The position numbers were made by a program, and so were the translations under genes. Shown piece after piece: positions 27,032 through 36,945 of a stretch of 64,000 nucleotides of DNA. Every line of letters starts with the position of its first letter. Position 1 is the stretch's first letter. A model generated the notes under the pieces. It searched no databases and was not told the origin of the DNA. It saw nothing but the letters and a program-made list of their open reading frames with translations. The DNA is from Methylovirgula ligni. Its GTDB lineage: Bacteria; Pseudomonadota; Alphaproteobacteria; Rhizobiales; Beijerinckiaceae. The DNA is taken from NCBI RefSeq assembly GCF_004135935.1, contig NZ_CP025086.1, forward strand, positions 248,001 to 312,000, written 5' to 3'.

Positions 27032-28360
27032 ATGGCTTTTTCGCGCAGATCTTCATTTTTATCGGCGCTCTGTGCGGGCACGATACTCGGCGTGACGGGC
27101 GGGGTCGCTGCGGCCGCCGATCTGCCGACGAGCAAAGCTCCGCCTGCACCGCCGCCGTCTTGGTGGTCGACTTTGACTGTTACCGGTGAAGTCGACGCCG
27201 GCATCACCGGCAATCCGGATAGCCCGGAGAGCGGCCTGAACGGCGCCGCCCTGTTTACCGACAAGGCGAACGAACCGACGCTCAATGCGACGATCCTGAC
27301 GATCTCCCGGCCGACCGACCCGAACGCAACGGGCTATGACGTCGGCTTCACACTGCAAGGCACATACGGCTCGGACGCACGTTTCACCCACTACCTTGGT
27401 GAAGGCGAATATTGGCTCGATTCTCGCGAGCAATTCGACGTCCTGCAGGCGAACGTGCAGGTCCATACGCCTTGGCTCACCTCCGCGGGTATCGACTGGA
27501 AGCTCGGCGAATGGTCGACGCTTGAGGGTGCCGAGGTCATCGACCCGGCCGGCAACCTGTTCTATTCGCACTCCTATATCTTCAACTATCCGGAGCCGTT
27601 CAAAGACTTCGGCGTCTTGGCGATCACCCACGTCAACCCGACGTTGGACATCTACACCGGCGTCACCAGCGGCCAGCAGACGACGCTTGTGCCGTATGTC
27701 GGCGACAATAACGACGCGCCGGCCTTCGAAGGCGGTATCGGCCTCAACAAGCTCTTCGGCGGCGCGGTCACCGTGCTGGCCACGACCCATATCGGCCCGG
27801 AGAACGGCGCTGGCCGGCCCTGGGACCAGAATGCTTATGTCGGCTTCAATCCGGCGGCGAACTCGGCTCTCGTGTACGAGAACGATCTCGTCGTGACCTG
27901 GACCGCGACCGACAAGCTGACGATCATCGGCGAAGGTAACTATACGAAGAACGACCTCACCGACTCCGATACTTACGGTGTGGTGGGCTATGCCTCATAT
28001 CAGACGCCGATCGACTGGCTGAAGATCAATGGCCGCGCCGAAGTCTTCCGTGATGACGGCCCTGTCACCTACGTCGGCGACTACCCGGGCAACTTCGACT
28101 TCGTGAATGCCGAGCACGGCTTCGGCTACTCGTTCGACGGCGCGGATGTGCCCGCGACCTACTTCGAGTTCACGGCCGGCCTGAACATCACGCCGACGCT
28201 TCCGTCCTCTATTCCGCTGCTCAAGGGCGTGATCATCCGGCCGGAAGTTCGCTACGACACGACGCTCAACAATGTCGCGGCGTTCGACTACAACTATAAT
28301 GGTATCCCGCTGAAGACCAGCCAGGTCACTCTCGGCGGCGACATCATCCTGAAGTTCTGA
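27032..28360 (+). CDS. Outer-membrane beta-barrel porin-like protein
   Basis: Protein of 442 residues. A signal peptide ends near AAAADL (about residue 29) and a short Pro-rich linker follows. The rest is alternating amphipathic beta strands rich in aromatic residues, ending in GGDIILKF with the C-terminal Phe typical of barrels recognised by BamA. EVDAGITGNPDSP and the length fit the putative porin group BBP2/OmpL-like. Substrate unknown. The ATG at 27032 gives the clean signal peptide. A strong intrinsic terminator follows the stop. Confidence 0.85.
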   Translation: MAFSRRSSFLSALCAGTILGVTGGVAAAADLPTSKAPPAPPPSWWSTLTVTGEVDAGITGNPDSPESGLNGAALFTDKANEPTLNATILTISRPTDPNATGYDVGFTLQGTYGSDARFTHYLGEGEYWLDSREQFDVLQANVQVHTPWLTSAGIDWKLGEWSTLEGAEVIDPAGNLFYSHSYIFNYPEPFKDFGVLAITHVNPTLDIYTGVTSGQQTTLVPYVGDNNDAPAFEGGIGLNKLFGGAVTVLATTHIGPENGAGRPWDQNAYVGFNPAANSALVYENDLVVTWTATDKLTIIGEGNYTKNDLTDSDTYGVVGYASYQTPIDWLKINGRAEVFRDDGPVTYVGDYPGNFDFVNAEHGFGYSFDGADVPATYFEFTAGLNITPTLPSSIPLLKGVIIRPEVRYDTTLNNVAAFDYNYNGIPLKTSQVTLGGDIILKF

Positions 28361-28714
28361 TCTCCCAGAGATTGACTTTCAGACGCCGGCCTTCGGGCCG
28401 GCGTTTTTGTTTGGGCTGCCGCAGATCGATGGCTTCGCGCCACCAGCGTGCCGTGGCGAGCTTCGCCGATATGAATCGTAGGGAAATAGCGGCGCGAAGC
28501 GACGCCCAAACCTCTCGGCCTCACGGCCTGGGCTTAGTCCCGGCCATTCACGCAGGGATATTGCTTTAACGATTGCGATGGCGTGGCGGTGCCGCTGCGC
28601 GGATCGGTGCGACTGGGGCGCGGCTATGACAGGTGAGAGAGCTGTGCCGGGTTCTCGGGCGGAATCTCGGGAAAGCATTCCGAACGACAGGTTCCGGCTC
28701 CCAGTGCCGGCCGA
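28361..28714. other. 354-bp region between barrel gene and rmuC
   Basis: It contains the terminator at 28383-28408. I see nothing further that I can support; short frames on both strands lack start signals and family resemblance. Confidence 0.6.
28383..28408 (+). terminator. Strong intrinsic terminator with UUCG tetraloop
   Basis: ACGCCGGCC (28383-28391), loop TTCG, GGCCGGCGT (28396-28404), then a T run to 28408. The perfect nine-pair stem and the exceptionally stable cUUCGg loop, 22 bp after the barrel stop, fit an abundantly expressed porin-like gene. Confidence 0.93.
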
Positions 28715-29893
28715 TCATTCCGCTGCTTTATCGACGCCCCCGAACGGGATCGGCCGCTGCGCTTCGGCGCCCGCGTCCGGCTTGCCGAAATCGAGCATGT
28801 CGATGCGCTCGCCGCTCTTGGCGATCTTGTCGGCGGAAATCAGAATGCCGGAAACATCCTCCTGCACCTGGCCGAAATGGCCGCCGAGCTTGCCGACCCT
28901 CTGCCGCAACCGCACGACGTCCTCGACAAGCCGGCGCACCTCTATCTGAATCACATGCGCCTGCTCGCGCACCCGCGCGTCGCGAACGAGCGCCTGCATG
29001 ACTTGCACGGCCATCACCAGCAGCGACGGCGAGACGATGACGATCCGATTCTTATGCGCCTTCTGAACGACATCTTCGAAATGTTCGGCAAGATCGGCGT
29101 AGAGCGATTCGGACGGGACGAACAGAACAGCGATATCCTGCGTTTCGCCGGAAATGAAATAGCGTTCCTTGATATCGGCGATATGCCGGCCGACATCGCT
29201 ACGCACGCGCGCCGCCGCCACCTTGCGCGCCTCGGCATCGGCTGCGTCCTTCAAGGCGACGAAAGATTCCAGCGGGAATTTCGCGTCGATCACCATCACG
29301 CGCTCATCGCCCGGCAGGCGGATCACGCAATCCGGCCGGCAATGATTCGAGAGCGTGTATTGAAACTCATAGGCATTCTGCGGCAAAGCGTCCCGGACGA
29401 TGGCTTCCATCCGCCCTTGGCCGAAAGCCCCGCGCGCCTGCTTATTGGCGAGAATATCTTTTAGGCCGATCACTTCCTCGGTGAGGCCGGTAAGTCGCGC
29501 CTGCGCCGCATCGATCACCGCAAGTCGCTCGTTGAGCTTGCCCAGGCTTTCGCTCGCGGTACGCGACTGATCCTCAAGGCTGCGACCGACGCGCGTGCCC
29601 ACCGAATCGAGTTGCTCGGCGACGATGCGCGCGAGATCGGCCTGACGCGAGCCGAGAATCTCGCCCATGCTCCGCAACCTGCCAGTGACCTCCGCATGCG
29701 AACGGGCAAGCTCGGCGATCTTCTCCTGCAGATCAGCTTGGCGTCCGGCCGCCACAGTGACTTCGCGCCGTCGCGCGCTTGCACCGAGCAAAAGGCCGAG
29801 GACCAGCAGCAGGCACACGAATCCGGCAAGACCCAACGCAAGATTCAAGGCCGTCACCGGGATAGCAAAGATTGTGAAGAGAATTCTGTCCAT
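28715..29893 (-). CDS. rmuC: DNA recombination protein RmuC
   Basis: Protein of 392 residues with an N-terminal membrane helix (about 8-37), a long coiled coil (about 48-140) and the RmuC nuclease-like domain. That domain contains ANKQARGAFGQGRMEAIVRD, VIDAKFPLESF and FVPSESLYADL. RmuC limits inversions at inverted repeats; its PD-(D/E)XK-like fold suggests nuclease activity. The ATG at 29893 has AAGGGGAT directly upstream. It is divergent from the chemoreceptor gene, 159 bp away. Confidence 0.93.
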   Translation of the reverse strand: MDRILFTIFAIPVTALNLALGLAGFVCLLLVLGLLLGASARRREVTVAAGRQADLQEKIAELARSHAEVTGRLRSMGEILGSRQADLARIVAEQLDSVGTRVGRSLEDQSRTASESLGKLNERLAVIDAAQARLTGLTEEVIGLKDILANKQARGAFGQGRMEAIVRDALPQNAYEFQYTLSNHCRPDCVIRLPGDERVMVIDAKFPLESFVALKDAADAEARKVAAARVRSDVGRHIADIKERYFISGETQDIAVLFVPSESLYADLAEHFEDVVQKAHKNRIVIVSPSLLVMAVQVMQALVRDARVREQAHVIQIEVRRLVEDVVRLRQRVGKLGGHFGQVQEDVSGILISADKIAKSGERIDMLDFGKPDAGAEAQRPIPFGGVDKAAE

Positions 29894-30052
29894 ATCCCCT
29901 TCTAGCAGATTCGCCCCGAGAGAACATAGGCGGAACGGATTTTCCAGAGGCAAGGCGCGGCAATTCGCTGCAACGACCAGGCTTTTCGTCGCTAAGTTAC
30001 GGCTCGCTAATAAAATTCGCCTAAATTCTCCATCGACGAAACGGGTACAATC

Positions 30053-31402
30053 ATGACCTCGAAAACTGACCTCGCCGATCTCAGGCGCATTTACGCGATC
30101 GACGACGAATGTATCGGGATCATTCGTCAGAACTTCGATTTCCTTTTCCGCGAATTCTCTTCCGCGCTCGATGCCTTCTATCGTGTCGCGGCGAAATCAT
30201 TCGGCGGTGATTCCTACGTCGGCAATCCTGCCAGCATCGCCCTGGCGCGCGAAAAATATCTGCGCCACTGGCGCGTGCTGATGGAAGGGCGTTTCGACGC
30301 GCAATATGACGCTTCGGTTGCCGACGTTTATCGGCTTCGCAACGACTTCGGAATCGATTTCCGGCTCTCGACCGCTGGGCGCAGTTTCATATTTGCCTCT
30401 GTTCTCGAAGCGATCGCGCTGCGTCTACCGCGCAAGCCGTTGGAGATCTTTCCGACGCGCCGGCGCACGAAGGTTCAGCTCGCCTATTTCCGCGTCTCGA
30501 TGCTCGATATCGTCATGACGATGGACAGCTATCTGCAGGCTGGCCAGGACGAGCGGCTGCGCACCCTCAATCATCTGGCGAAATCCTTCGAGCACGCGAT
30601 CGGCGGGATCGTCTCGGGCGTGACGACCGCGGCCGAGGATTTGCGCAATACGGCGGACGCGCTGACCCAATCGGCGGAAGAGACCAGCGAGCGGTCCATG
30701 GCTGTCGCACTGGCCTCGCGCGAGGCAGAGACGAATGTTCAAGCCGTCGCCAGCGCGACACATTATCTTTCGCAGGCGATCGGCGAAGTCAGCGCCCGTG
30801 TCCATGAATCGAATCAGGTCGCGGGCCATGCCGCCGGGGCGGCCGACCAGACGCAGGAAGCCGTGCGCAGCCTCTCCGGAGCGGCAGAGCGAATCGGCGG
30901 CAGCGTCGTGCTCATCAGCAACATCGCCGCGCAGACCAATATGCTGGCGCTCAACGCGACGATCGAGGCGGCACGCGCCGGCGAAGCCGGCCGCGGTTTC
31001 GCCATCGTCGCTCAGGAGGTGAAGAATCTGGCGCTCGCGACTTCCAAGGCGACCGCTGAGATCAATGCGCAGGTCGCGGGCATCCAGGATGCGACCGAGC
31101 ACGTCGCCTCCTTCATAGCCAGCATTGCCAAGACGACGCAGCGGGTGAGCTCCATCTCCATAGCCGCCGAAACCGCCGTCGCGGAGCAGGAAGCGGCGAC
31201 GCGCGAAATCGCCCGCCGCGCCGAGCAGGCCTCGGTCGGTACGCATGAGATGGCGACGAATATTCTCGGCGTGACGGAAGCGGCGGGCAATTCCAACTCC
31301 GCCGCCAAGCAGGTGCTCGAACTCGCCACCCGGCTCAACCGCCAGTCGGAGCTCCTGTCAAAACAGGTGCATGACTTCCTGCGGATGGTCGGGGCGGCCT
31401 AA
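30053..31402 (+). CDS. Globin-coupled methyl-accepting chemotaxis protein (soluble)
   Basis: Protein of 449 residues without membrane helices. The N-terminal region (about 1-175) aligns with protoglobin-type sensor globins: [14 protein letters not shown], then [22 protein letters not shown], then [12 protein letters not shown] methyl-accepting signalling domain follows with the CheA/CheW hairpin [20 protein letters not shown] and [20 protein letters not shown]. HemAT-type receptors sense oxygen by heme. By alignment from memory, the proximal His of the globin (in the H-x-R-I-G-L motif) is Arg96 here, so heme binding is doubtful. No other chemotaxis genes are in the window. Confidence 0.85.
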   Translation: MTSKTDLADLRRIYAIDDECIGIIRQNFDFLFREFSSALDAFYRVAAKSFGGDSYVGNPASIALAREKYLRHWRVLMEGRFDAQYDASVADVYRLRNDFGIDFRLSTAGRSFIFASVLEAIALRLPRKPLEIFPTRRRTKVQLAYFRVSMLDIVMTMDSYLQAGQDERLRTLNHLAKSFEHAIGGIVSGVTTAAEDLRNTADALTQSAEETSERSMAVALASREAETNVQAVASATHYLSQAIGEVSARVHESNQVAGHAAGAADQTQEAVRSLSGAAERIGGSVVLISNIAAQTNMLALNATIEAARAGEAGRGFAIVAQEVKNLALATSKATAEINAQVAGIQDATEHVASFIASIAKTTQRVSSISIAAETAVAEQEAATREIARRAEQASVGTHEMATNILGVTEAAGNSNSAAKQVLELATRLNRQSELLSKQVHDFLRMVGAA

Positions 31403-31431
31403 CCGGCCGGAAATTGACCCGGGGGCTCTTG

Positions 31432-32055
31432 ATGCCTATGTCTGGGGCCAGTTCCCCGGATTTGACGTCTGCCATGCCCTTGAGACCGATCCTGATTCTG
31501 CCCGACAAACGGCTTCGCGAGAAAGCCGCTCCGGTCACCGCCGTGGACGACGAGATTCGCGCGCTGATGGACGACATGCTGGAAACGATGTACGCCGCGC
31601 CGGGCATCGGCCTTGCCGCGACGCAGATCGGCGAGATCAAGCGCGTGCTGGTGCTTGATGTGGCCAAGCGGCAGGACGAAGACGCGAGCGCCAATCCGCT
31701 GGTCTTCGCCAATCCGGAAATCCTCTGGGCGTCGGAAGAGCTTTCGACCTACAACGAGGGCTGCCTCTCGATCCCCGAGATTTACGAGGAGGTCGAGCGC
31801 CCGGCACGGATCCGGGTGGGCTATCTCGATCGCGACAACAAGCGCCAGGAGATCGAGGCCGAGGGCATACTCGCCACCTGTCTCCAGCATGAAATCGACC
31901 ATCTGAACGGCGTTCTCTTCATCGACCATATCTCGCGGCTGAAGCGGGAGATGATCTCGAAGAAATTCAGCAAGGCGGCCAAGCGCGGCGCGGCCGACGC
32001 CAGGCACGACAACGACGACGAGGCCGAGACCAGACAGGCAGGATTGGAAGGCTGA
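31432..32055 (+). CDS. def: Peptide deformylase
   Basis: Metalloenzyme of up to 207 residues that removes the N-formyl group from new proteins. All three motifs are present: [17 protein letters not shown] with metal ligand Cys111, and QHEIDHLNG with His153, Glu154 and His157. The ATG at 31432 has GGGGG six bases upstream. A later ATG at 31474 gives the commoner N-terminus [15 protein letters not shown] but has no clear ribosome site. It heads def-fmt-truA, with fmt starting five bases after its stop. Confidence 0.94.
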   Translation: MPMSGASSPDLTSAMPLRPILILPDKRLREKAAPVTAVDDEIRALMDDMLETMYAAPGIGLAATQIGEIKRVLVLDVAKRQDEDASANPLVFANPEILWASEELSTYNEGCLSIPEIYEEVERPARIRVGYLDRDNKRQEIEAEGILATCLQHEIDHLNGVLFIDHISRLKREMISKKFSKAAKRGAADARHDNDDEAETRQAGLEG

Positions 32056-32060
32056 GCGCC

Positions 32061-32999
32061 TTGCGCATCGTCTTCATGGGCACGCCCGACTTCTCGGTGC
32101 CGGTTTTGACCGAGATCGCTGCGCGCGGCCATGACATCGTCGCGGTTTATACGCGCGCCCCAAAGCCGGCCGGCCGGCGCGGGCTTGAGACCCTGCCTTC
32201 GCCAGTGGCGCTCGCCGCGACGAAACTGGGTCTTCCTATCCTCACTCCGACGAGTCTGCGTACGCCCGAAGCGGCGGCGCTCTTTGCCAGCCACAAGGCC
32301 GATATCGCGATCGTCGTCGCCTATGGCCTGATCCTGCCGAAAGCCATTCTCGACGCGCCGGCTAGGGGTTGCCTCAACCTGCACGCCTCGCTGCTGCCGC
32401 GCTGGCGGGGCGCGGCGCCGATCCAGCGCGCCATCATGGCTGGGGACCGCGAAACCGGCGTCGCGGTGATGCGGATGGAAGAAACCCTCGATACCGGGCC
32501 CGTCGCGCTCGAAGAGCGCGTCGCCATCGGCGCGGAGATGACCGCCGGCGAATTGCACGACAAACTCTCGTCGATCGGTGCTGATCTGATTGCCCGCACG
32601 CTCGATCTTCTGGCGCAGGATGAATTGACCTTTACCCCGCAGCCCACCACCGGTGTCACCTATGCCGAAAAGATCAGCAAGGCCGAGGCGGTGATCGACT
32701 GGTCGCGCGATGCAGCCGCTCTGCACGATCTCGTGCGCGGGCTGTCGCCGTTTCCGGGAGCCGCCTTCTTTGTCGATCTCGGCAAGGGCGCTGAACGCAT
32801 CAAGGTTCTGCGCAGCCACACCGTCGCGATGCAGGGCGTGCCCGGCACCATTCTCGACGGCGACTTGACCATCGCCTGCGGCCGCGATGCGCTGCGGCTT
32901 CTCGAAGTGCAGCGCGCTGGCCGCGCACCGATGAGCGCCGCCGAATTTCTGCGCGGCGCACGGCTGGCGCGCGGCGCGCTGCTGCGGCAACCAGATTAA
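32061..32999 (+). CDS. fmt: Methionyl-tRNA formyltransferase
   Basis: Enzyme of 312 residues that formylates initiator Met-tRNA, the counterpart of deformylase. It starts at TTG 32061 with [16 protein letters not shown]. The 10-formyl-THF site is in the first domain, with [20 protein letters not shown], and [16 protein letters not shown] opens the C-terminal tRNA-binding domain. The stop overlaps the truA start as TAATG, so translation is coupled. Confidence 0.95.
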   Translation: MRIVFMGTPDFSVPVLTEIAARGHDIVAVYTRAPKPAGRRGLETLPSPVALAATKLGLPILTPTSLRTPEAAALFASHKADIAIVVAYGLILPKAILDAPARGCLNLHASLLPRWRGAAPIQRAIMAGDRETGVAVMRMEETLDTGPVALEERVAIGAEMTAGELHDKLSSIGADLIARTLDLLAQDELTFTPQPTTGVTYAEKISKAEAVIDWSRDAAALHDLVRGLSPFPGAAFFVDLGKGAERIKVLRSHTVAMQGVPGTILDGDLTIACGRDALRLLEVQRAGRAPMSAAEFLRGARLARGALLRQPD

Positions 33000-33793
33000 T
33001 GCCGCGCTACAAACTCACCATCGAATATGACGGCGCGGGCCTCGTCGGCTGGCAGAGGCAGGCGAACGGCCCCTCCGTTCAGGAGGCAATCGAGACGGCG
33101 CTGACCGCGATCACCGGCGCCGCGGCGCCGATCCGGGGCGCGGGACGTACCGACGCCGGCGTCCATGCCGTCGGCCAGGTCGCGCACGCCGACCTCGCGC
33201 GCGACTGGCGGCCGGACGTCTTGCGCGACGCGCTCAACGCGCATCTGCGGCCGAGCCGCATCGCCATCGTCCGGGCGGAGCCGGTTCCCGACACATTCGA
33301 TGCGCGCTTTTCCGCCATCCGGCGTCATTATCTCTACAAGATCGTCAACCGGCGCTCGCCGCTTACACTCGAATCGGGCCGCGCCTGGCTGGTGAAACGC
33401 AAACTCGACGCCGCAGCCATGCACGAGGCGGCGCAGGTGCTGGTCGGACGGCACGATTTCTCGACCTTCCGCGATGCCGATTGTCAGGCCGCGAGCCCGG
33501 TGCGCACGCTCGAGCGTCTCGACGTGGTCCAGCAAGGAGATGTGATCGAAATTTATGCGAGCGCGCGCTCGTTCCTGCACCATCAGGTGCGCTCGATGGT
33601 GGGCTCGCTCGAACATGTCGGAGCCGGGAAATGGTCGCGCGAAGATTTGCGCGCGGCTCTGGAGGCACGCGACCGCAGCCGTTGCGGCACTGTCGCGCCC
33701 GCGGCAGGATTGTATTTTCTGTCGGTGGATTACCCGGAGCCGGGCAGCGGTCTGCCCCGCGGAGAAGATTTCTCCGAAACCGGTGCAAAGTGA
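32999..33793 (+). CDS. truA: tRNA pseudouridine(38-40) synthase TruA
   Basis: Enzyme of 264 residues that modifies the anticodon arm. The catalytic Asp52 is in [19 protein letters not shown] and [13 protein letters not shown] are the other family signatures. It is the last gene of the def-fmt-truA operon. Its usual place next to fmt is conserved in alphaproteobacteria. Confidence 0.95.
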   Translation: MPRYKLTIEYDGAGLVGWQRQANGPSVQEAIETALTAITGAAAPIRGAGRTDAGVHAVGQVAHADLARDWRPDVLRDALNAHLRPSRIAIVRAEPVPDTFDARFSAIRRHYLYKIVNRRSPLTLESGRAWLVKRKLDAAAMHEAAQVLVGRHDFSTFRDADCQAASPVRTLERLDVVQQGDVIEIYASARSFLHHQVRSMVGSLEHVGAGKWSREDLRAALEARDRSRCGTVAPAAGLYFLSVDYPEPGSGLPRGEDFSETGAK

Positions 33794-33912
33794 CAAAAAT
33801 TTATATCTCGGCCGGTTTTGGGAGGAGACAGCCCCTTTAATCGTGCTATAGATCCTAACAAGCAAAAAACGGGCCGTTGTGCAGTTTTCCCTTGTTGGGG
33901 GTGTATAGAGTA

Positions 33913-35466
33913 ATGGCGCTAACCACCAAACTCCTCCTTCGCCAGGGCCAGTCCCTGGTTATGACGCCGCAGCTTCTTCAGGCGATCAAGCTTCTCCAAT
34001 TCTCAAACATGGAACTCGCCGCCTTCGTTCAGGACGAGCTTGAGCGTAACCCTTTGCTGGAACGGGCCGAGGAAGCACCGGACAACGAGCCGGCGATTGA
34101 AGGTGACGGCGGCGATTATGGCGACGCCTCCGCCGAAAACGATTCAAGCGAAGCGGGCGAGACCGAATGGACTTCGGAATCCTTCGCCACCGACCGCGGT
34201 GCCCTCGAAGCCAGCCTCGGCACAGAGCTTTCCAATGCGTTCGAGGATGATCGCGCCCCGACGCCGGCCGAACATCCAGCCGCCAGCGAAGGGCTGGGGC
34301 TCTCCTCGACCTCCTGGTCCGGAGCCCCCTCGCCTGCGTCGGACGGCGGCGAGGCGACCAATCTCGAAGCCTATGTCGCCGCCGAGCTAAGCCTGCGCGA
34401 CCATCTCGCCGCGCAATTGACGCTCGCGACCAAAGACCCGATCGAGCGGGTGATCGGCCATGCGATCGTCGATTCGATCGATGAGTCGGGCTATTTCACG
34501 GAGCCCGTGGCGGAGGTCGCCTTGCGCCTCGGTGCGCCGGTGGAGCGTGTAGAAAAGCTTCTCGCCACCATCCAGAGCTTCGAGCCCAGCGGCGTCGGCG
34601 CCCGCAATCTCGCCGAATGCCTGTCGATCCAGTTGAAGGAAAAAGACCGCTTCGATCCGGCGATGCAGGCGCTCGTCGCGCGGCTCGACCTCGTCGCCAA
34701 GCGCGATTACGCCGCCCTGCGCAAGCTCTGCGGCGTCAGCGCCGAAGACGTGACCGACATGATCGCCGAGATAAAACGGCTCGACCCCAAACCCGGCCGC
34801 GCCTTCGGCGGCGGCATCGTGCAGCCGGTCGTCGCCGATGTCATCATCCGGGCCTTGCCCGACGGTTCTTGGCATGTCGAATTGAATTCCGAGGTCCTGC
34901 CGCGGCTGCTCGTCAATCAGGTCTACGCGACGCGGGTCGCCCGCGCCAAGGCCAGCGATATCGACCGCTCCTTCCTCTCCAATTGTCTGCAGACGGCCAA
35001 TTGGCTGACCAAGAGCCTCGAACAGCGCGCCCGCACGATTCTCAAGGTGGCCAGCGAAATCGTTCGCCAGCAGGATGCTTTCTTCGCGCATGGCGTCGAA
35101 CATCTGCGCCCGCTCAATCTCAAGGCGATTGCCGACGCCATCGGCATGCATGAATCCACTGTCTCGCGCGTCACCTCGAACAAATATATTTCCACGCCGC
35201 GCGGGCTTTTCGAGTTGAAATATTTCTTCACCGCCTCGATCGCCTCGCGCAATGGCGGCGATGCACATTCAGCGGAAGCGGTGCGATTCCGCATCCGGCA
35301 GATGATCGAGCATGAATCCGAGAGCGACATTCTCTCCGATGATGCGATCGTGGAACAGTTGAAGAAATCGAATGTCGAGATCGCCCGGCGCACTGTCGCC
35401 AAATATCGCGAGAGCCTGCGCATCCCCTCGTCGGTCGAGCGCCGACGCATGCGCGGCTTGCATTGA
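33913..35466 (+). CDS. rpoN: RNA polymerase sigma-54 factor
   Basis: Sigma factor of 517 residues for enhancer-dependent promoters (nitrogen, C4 and other regulons). Region I is Gln-rich (LLLRQGQSLVMTPQLLQAIKLLQ). An acidic, low-complexity region II spans about 55-150. The core-binding domain and a C-terminal HTH (NLKAIADAIGMHESTVSRVTSN) follow, and the chain ends in the RpoN box ARRTVAKYRE. The ATG at 33913 gives the family N-terminus MALTTKLLLR. hpf and ptsN follow in the conserved order. Confidence 0.96.
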   Translation: MALTTKLLLRQGQSLVMTPQLLQAIKLLQFSNMELAAFVQDELERNPLLERAEEAPDNEPAIEGDGGDYGDASAENDSSEAGETEWTSESFATDRGALEASLGTELSNAFEDDRAPTPAEHPAASEGLGLSSTSWSGAPSPASDGGEATNLEAYVAAELSLRDHLAAQLTLATKDPIERVIGHAIVDSIDESGYFTEPVAEVALRLGAPVERVEKLLATIQSFEPSGVGARNLAECLSIQLKEKDRFDPAMQALVARLDLVAKRDYAALRKLCGVSAEDVTDMIAEIKRLDPKPGRAFGGGIVQPVVADVIIRALPDGSWHVELNSEVLPRLLVNQVYATRVARAKASDIDRSFLSNCLQTANWLTKSLEQRARTILKVASEIVRQQDAFFAHGVEHLRPLNLKAIADAIGMHESTVSRVTSNKYISTPRGLFELKYFFTASIASRNGGDAHSAEAVRFRIRQMIEHESESDILSDDAIVEQLKKSNVEIARRTVAKYRESLRIPSSVERRRMRGLH

Positions 35467-35710
35467 TTGAATTGTGTAACACGCGAGATTGTCCAGCGCG
35501 ATTCTGTAACTCTTCTACAAAAGCTTGAATCCTTTCACGATTGTAGAGCTTGCATGGTGCAAACGCGGTTCCGCTCAAGCGTGTTTTCCCCGCTGTCACC
35601 GCAGGCGTCGCGTCAAACCATTGACTTCGCGACGCGAGGCTCCTAACCCTGAAGCAACCGCCGGTGAACAGCGGATCGCGTTGGAGCGACAGTGGATTGG
35701 AGGTAAACCA

Positions 35711-36301
35711 ATGACATTGCGCGTCTCTGGAAAGAACATCGATATCGGGGATTCGTTACGCACCTATGTCGGCGCACGGCTCGACCTCGTGGTCTTGAAA
35801 TATGCGGCGGAACCGACCGGTGGTCATGTGACAATCGAACGGGAAGGCTCCGGCTTCCGCACCGATTGCACCTTGCATCTCGACTCAGGTGTCACATTGC
35901 AGGCGGAAGCGGAAGCCTCCGACGCCTATTCGAGCTTCAACAAAGCCGCGGACCGCATCGAGAACCGTCTGCGCCGGCAGAAAGATCGCAGCCGCGCGCG
36001 CACGAACAATCCTGCCGAATCCGCCATCGCAACGGCGGCTCCTGTGCCCCATGCGATCAACTTCTCCAGCGAAGCGGACGAGGCGGACGAAGCCAATCCG
36101 GTGGTGATCGCCGAAGCCATCGGCGATGTCGCGGAACTATCCGTTTCAGCCGCGGTGGAAAAACTCGACATCGGCGATGCGTCCGTCGTGTTCTTTCGTC
36201 ATCCCGGCAATCGCCATATCAATCTGGTCTATCGGCGTACCGACGGCAACATCGGGTGGATCGATCTCTCCACCCCGTCAGCGAAAGCGTCATCTCTCTA
36301 A
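35711..36301 (+). CDS. hpf: Ribosome hibernation promoting factor, long form
   Basis: Protein of 196 residues. The N-terminal S30AE domain (MTLRVSGKNIDIGDSLRTYV to about residue 110) binds the decoding centre. A linker and the C-terminal dimerisation domain (VEKLDIGDASVVFFRHPGNRHINLVYRRTDGNIGWID) allow 100S ribosome formation in resting cells. GGAGG stands eight bases before the ATG. The 244-bp gap after rpoN has room for its own promoter and holds a short palindrome, TTGCA-TGG-TGCAA (35550-35562). Confidence 0.94.
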   Translation: MTLRVSGKNIDIGDSLRTYVGARLDLVVLKYAAEPTGGHVTIEREGSGFRTDCTLHLDSGVTLQAEAEASDAYSSFNKAADRIENRLRRQKDRSRARTNNPAESAIATAAPVPHAINFSSEADEADEANPVVIAEAIGDVAELSVSAAVEKLDIGDASVVFFRHPGNRHINLVYRRTDGNIGWIDLSTPSAKASSL

Positions 36302-36415
36302 ACACTGGACCTTAGGCGCGGAAGAGGCCATATGGCCTCTCGCCGAGCGGATCCCTGCGCGGTGCACAACATGGCTCTTTTATCGAGCGTCCGGAAGTTG
36401 GAAGTCAGTCTTCCC

Positions 36416-36880
36416 ATGCGGCTCACGGATCTCATCGCCCCCGACGCCATCGTCCCGTCTCTGCGCGCCGGGACGAAGAAACTTGTCCTGCAAGAGTTGA
36501 GCGAACGGGCGGCGCGGATTTCCGGCCTGCCGCCGCGCGAAATCTTCAACGCGCTTTTGCAGCGCGAGAGGCTGGGCTCGACCGGCACAGGCAGCGGCGT
36601 TGCCCTGCCACACGCCAAACTCAAGAAATGCCTGCGGATCTTCGGGGTATTCGCGCGGCTCGAAAAGCCGGTGGACTTCGACGCCATCGACGGCGAACCC
36701 GTCGATCTCGTGTTGATGCTCGTCGCGCCGGAGCTTGCCGGCGCTGATCATCTGAAGGCGCTGGCGCGTGTCGCCCGGGTTCTGCGCGATATCGCGATCG
36801 CTACCAAATTGCGCGCGACTCGCGATCCTGCGGCGCTTTATGCGGTCCTGACTCAGGAGCCCGCCTCGAACGCCGCTTGA
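36416..36880 (+). CDS. ptsN: Nitrogen-regulatory EIIA(Ntr) protein PtsN
   Basis: PTS EIIA-2 domain protein of 154 residues with phosphorylatable His66 in GVALPHAKL. It is the output protein of the PTS(Ntr) chain. Its position after rpoN and hpf is the standard one, making it the canonical ptsN, with the copy at 26170 a paralogue. The ATG at 36416 begins MRLTDLIAPDAIV, aligning with the family N-terminus; an upstream ATG at 36371 would add 15 residues. Confidence 0.93.
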   Translation: MRLTDLIAPDAIVPSLRAGTKKLVLQELSERAARISGLPPREIFNALLQRERLGSTGTGSGVALPHAKLKKCLRIFGVFARLEKPVDFDAIDGEPVDLVLMLVAPELAGADHLKALARVARVLRDIAIATKLRATRDPAALYAVLTQEPASNAA

Positions 36881-36945
36881 GCTTTTTTCCGACGCGGACC
36901 TACGGCATGGATGTGTCCCCAACGGACCTGCGCTAGATTGCAGCC

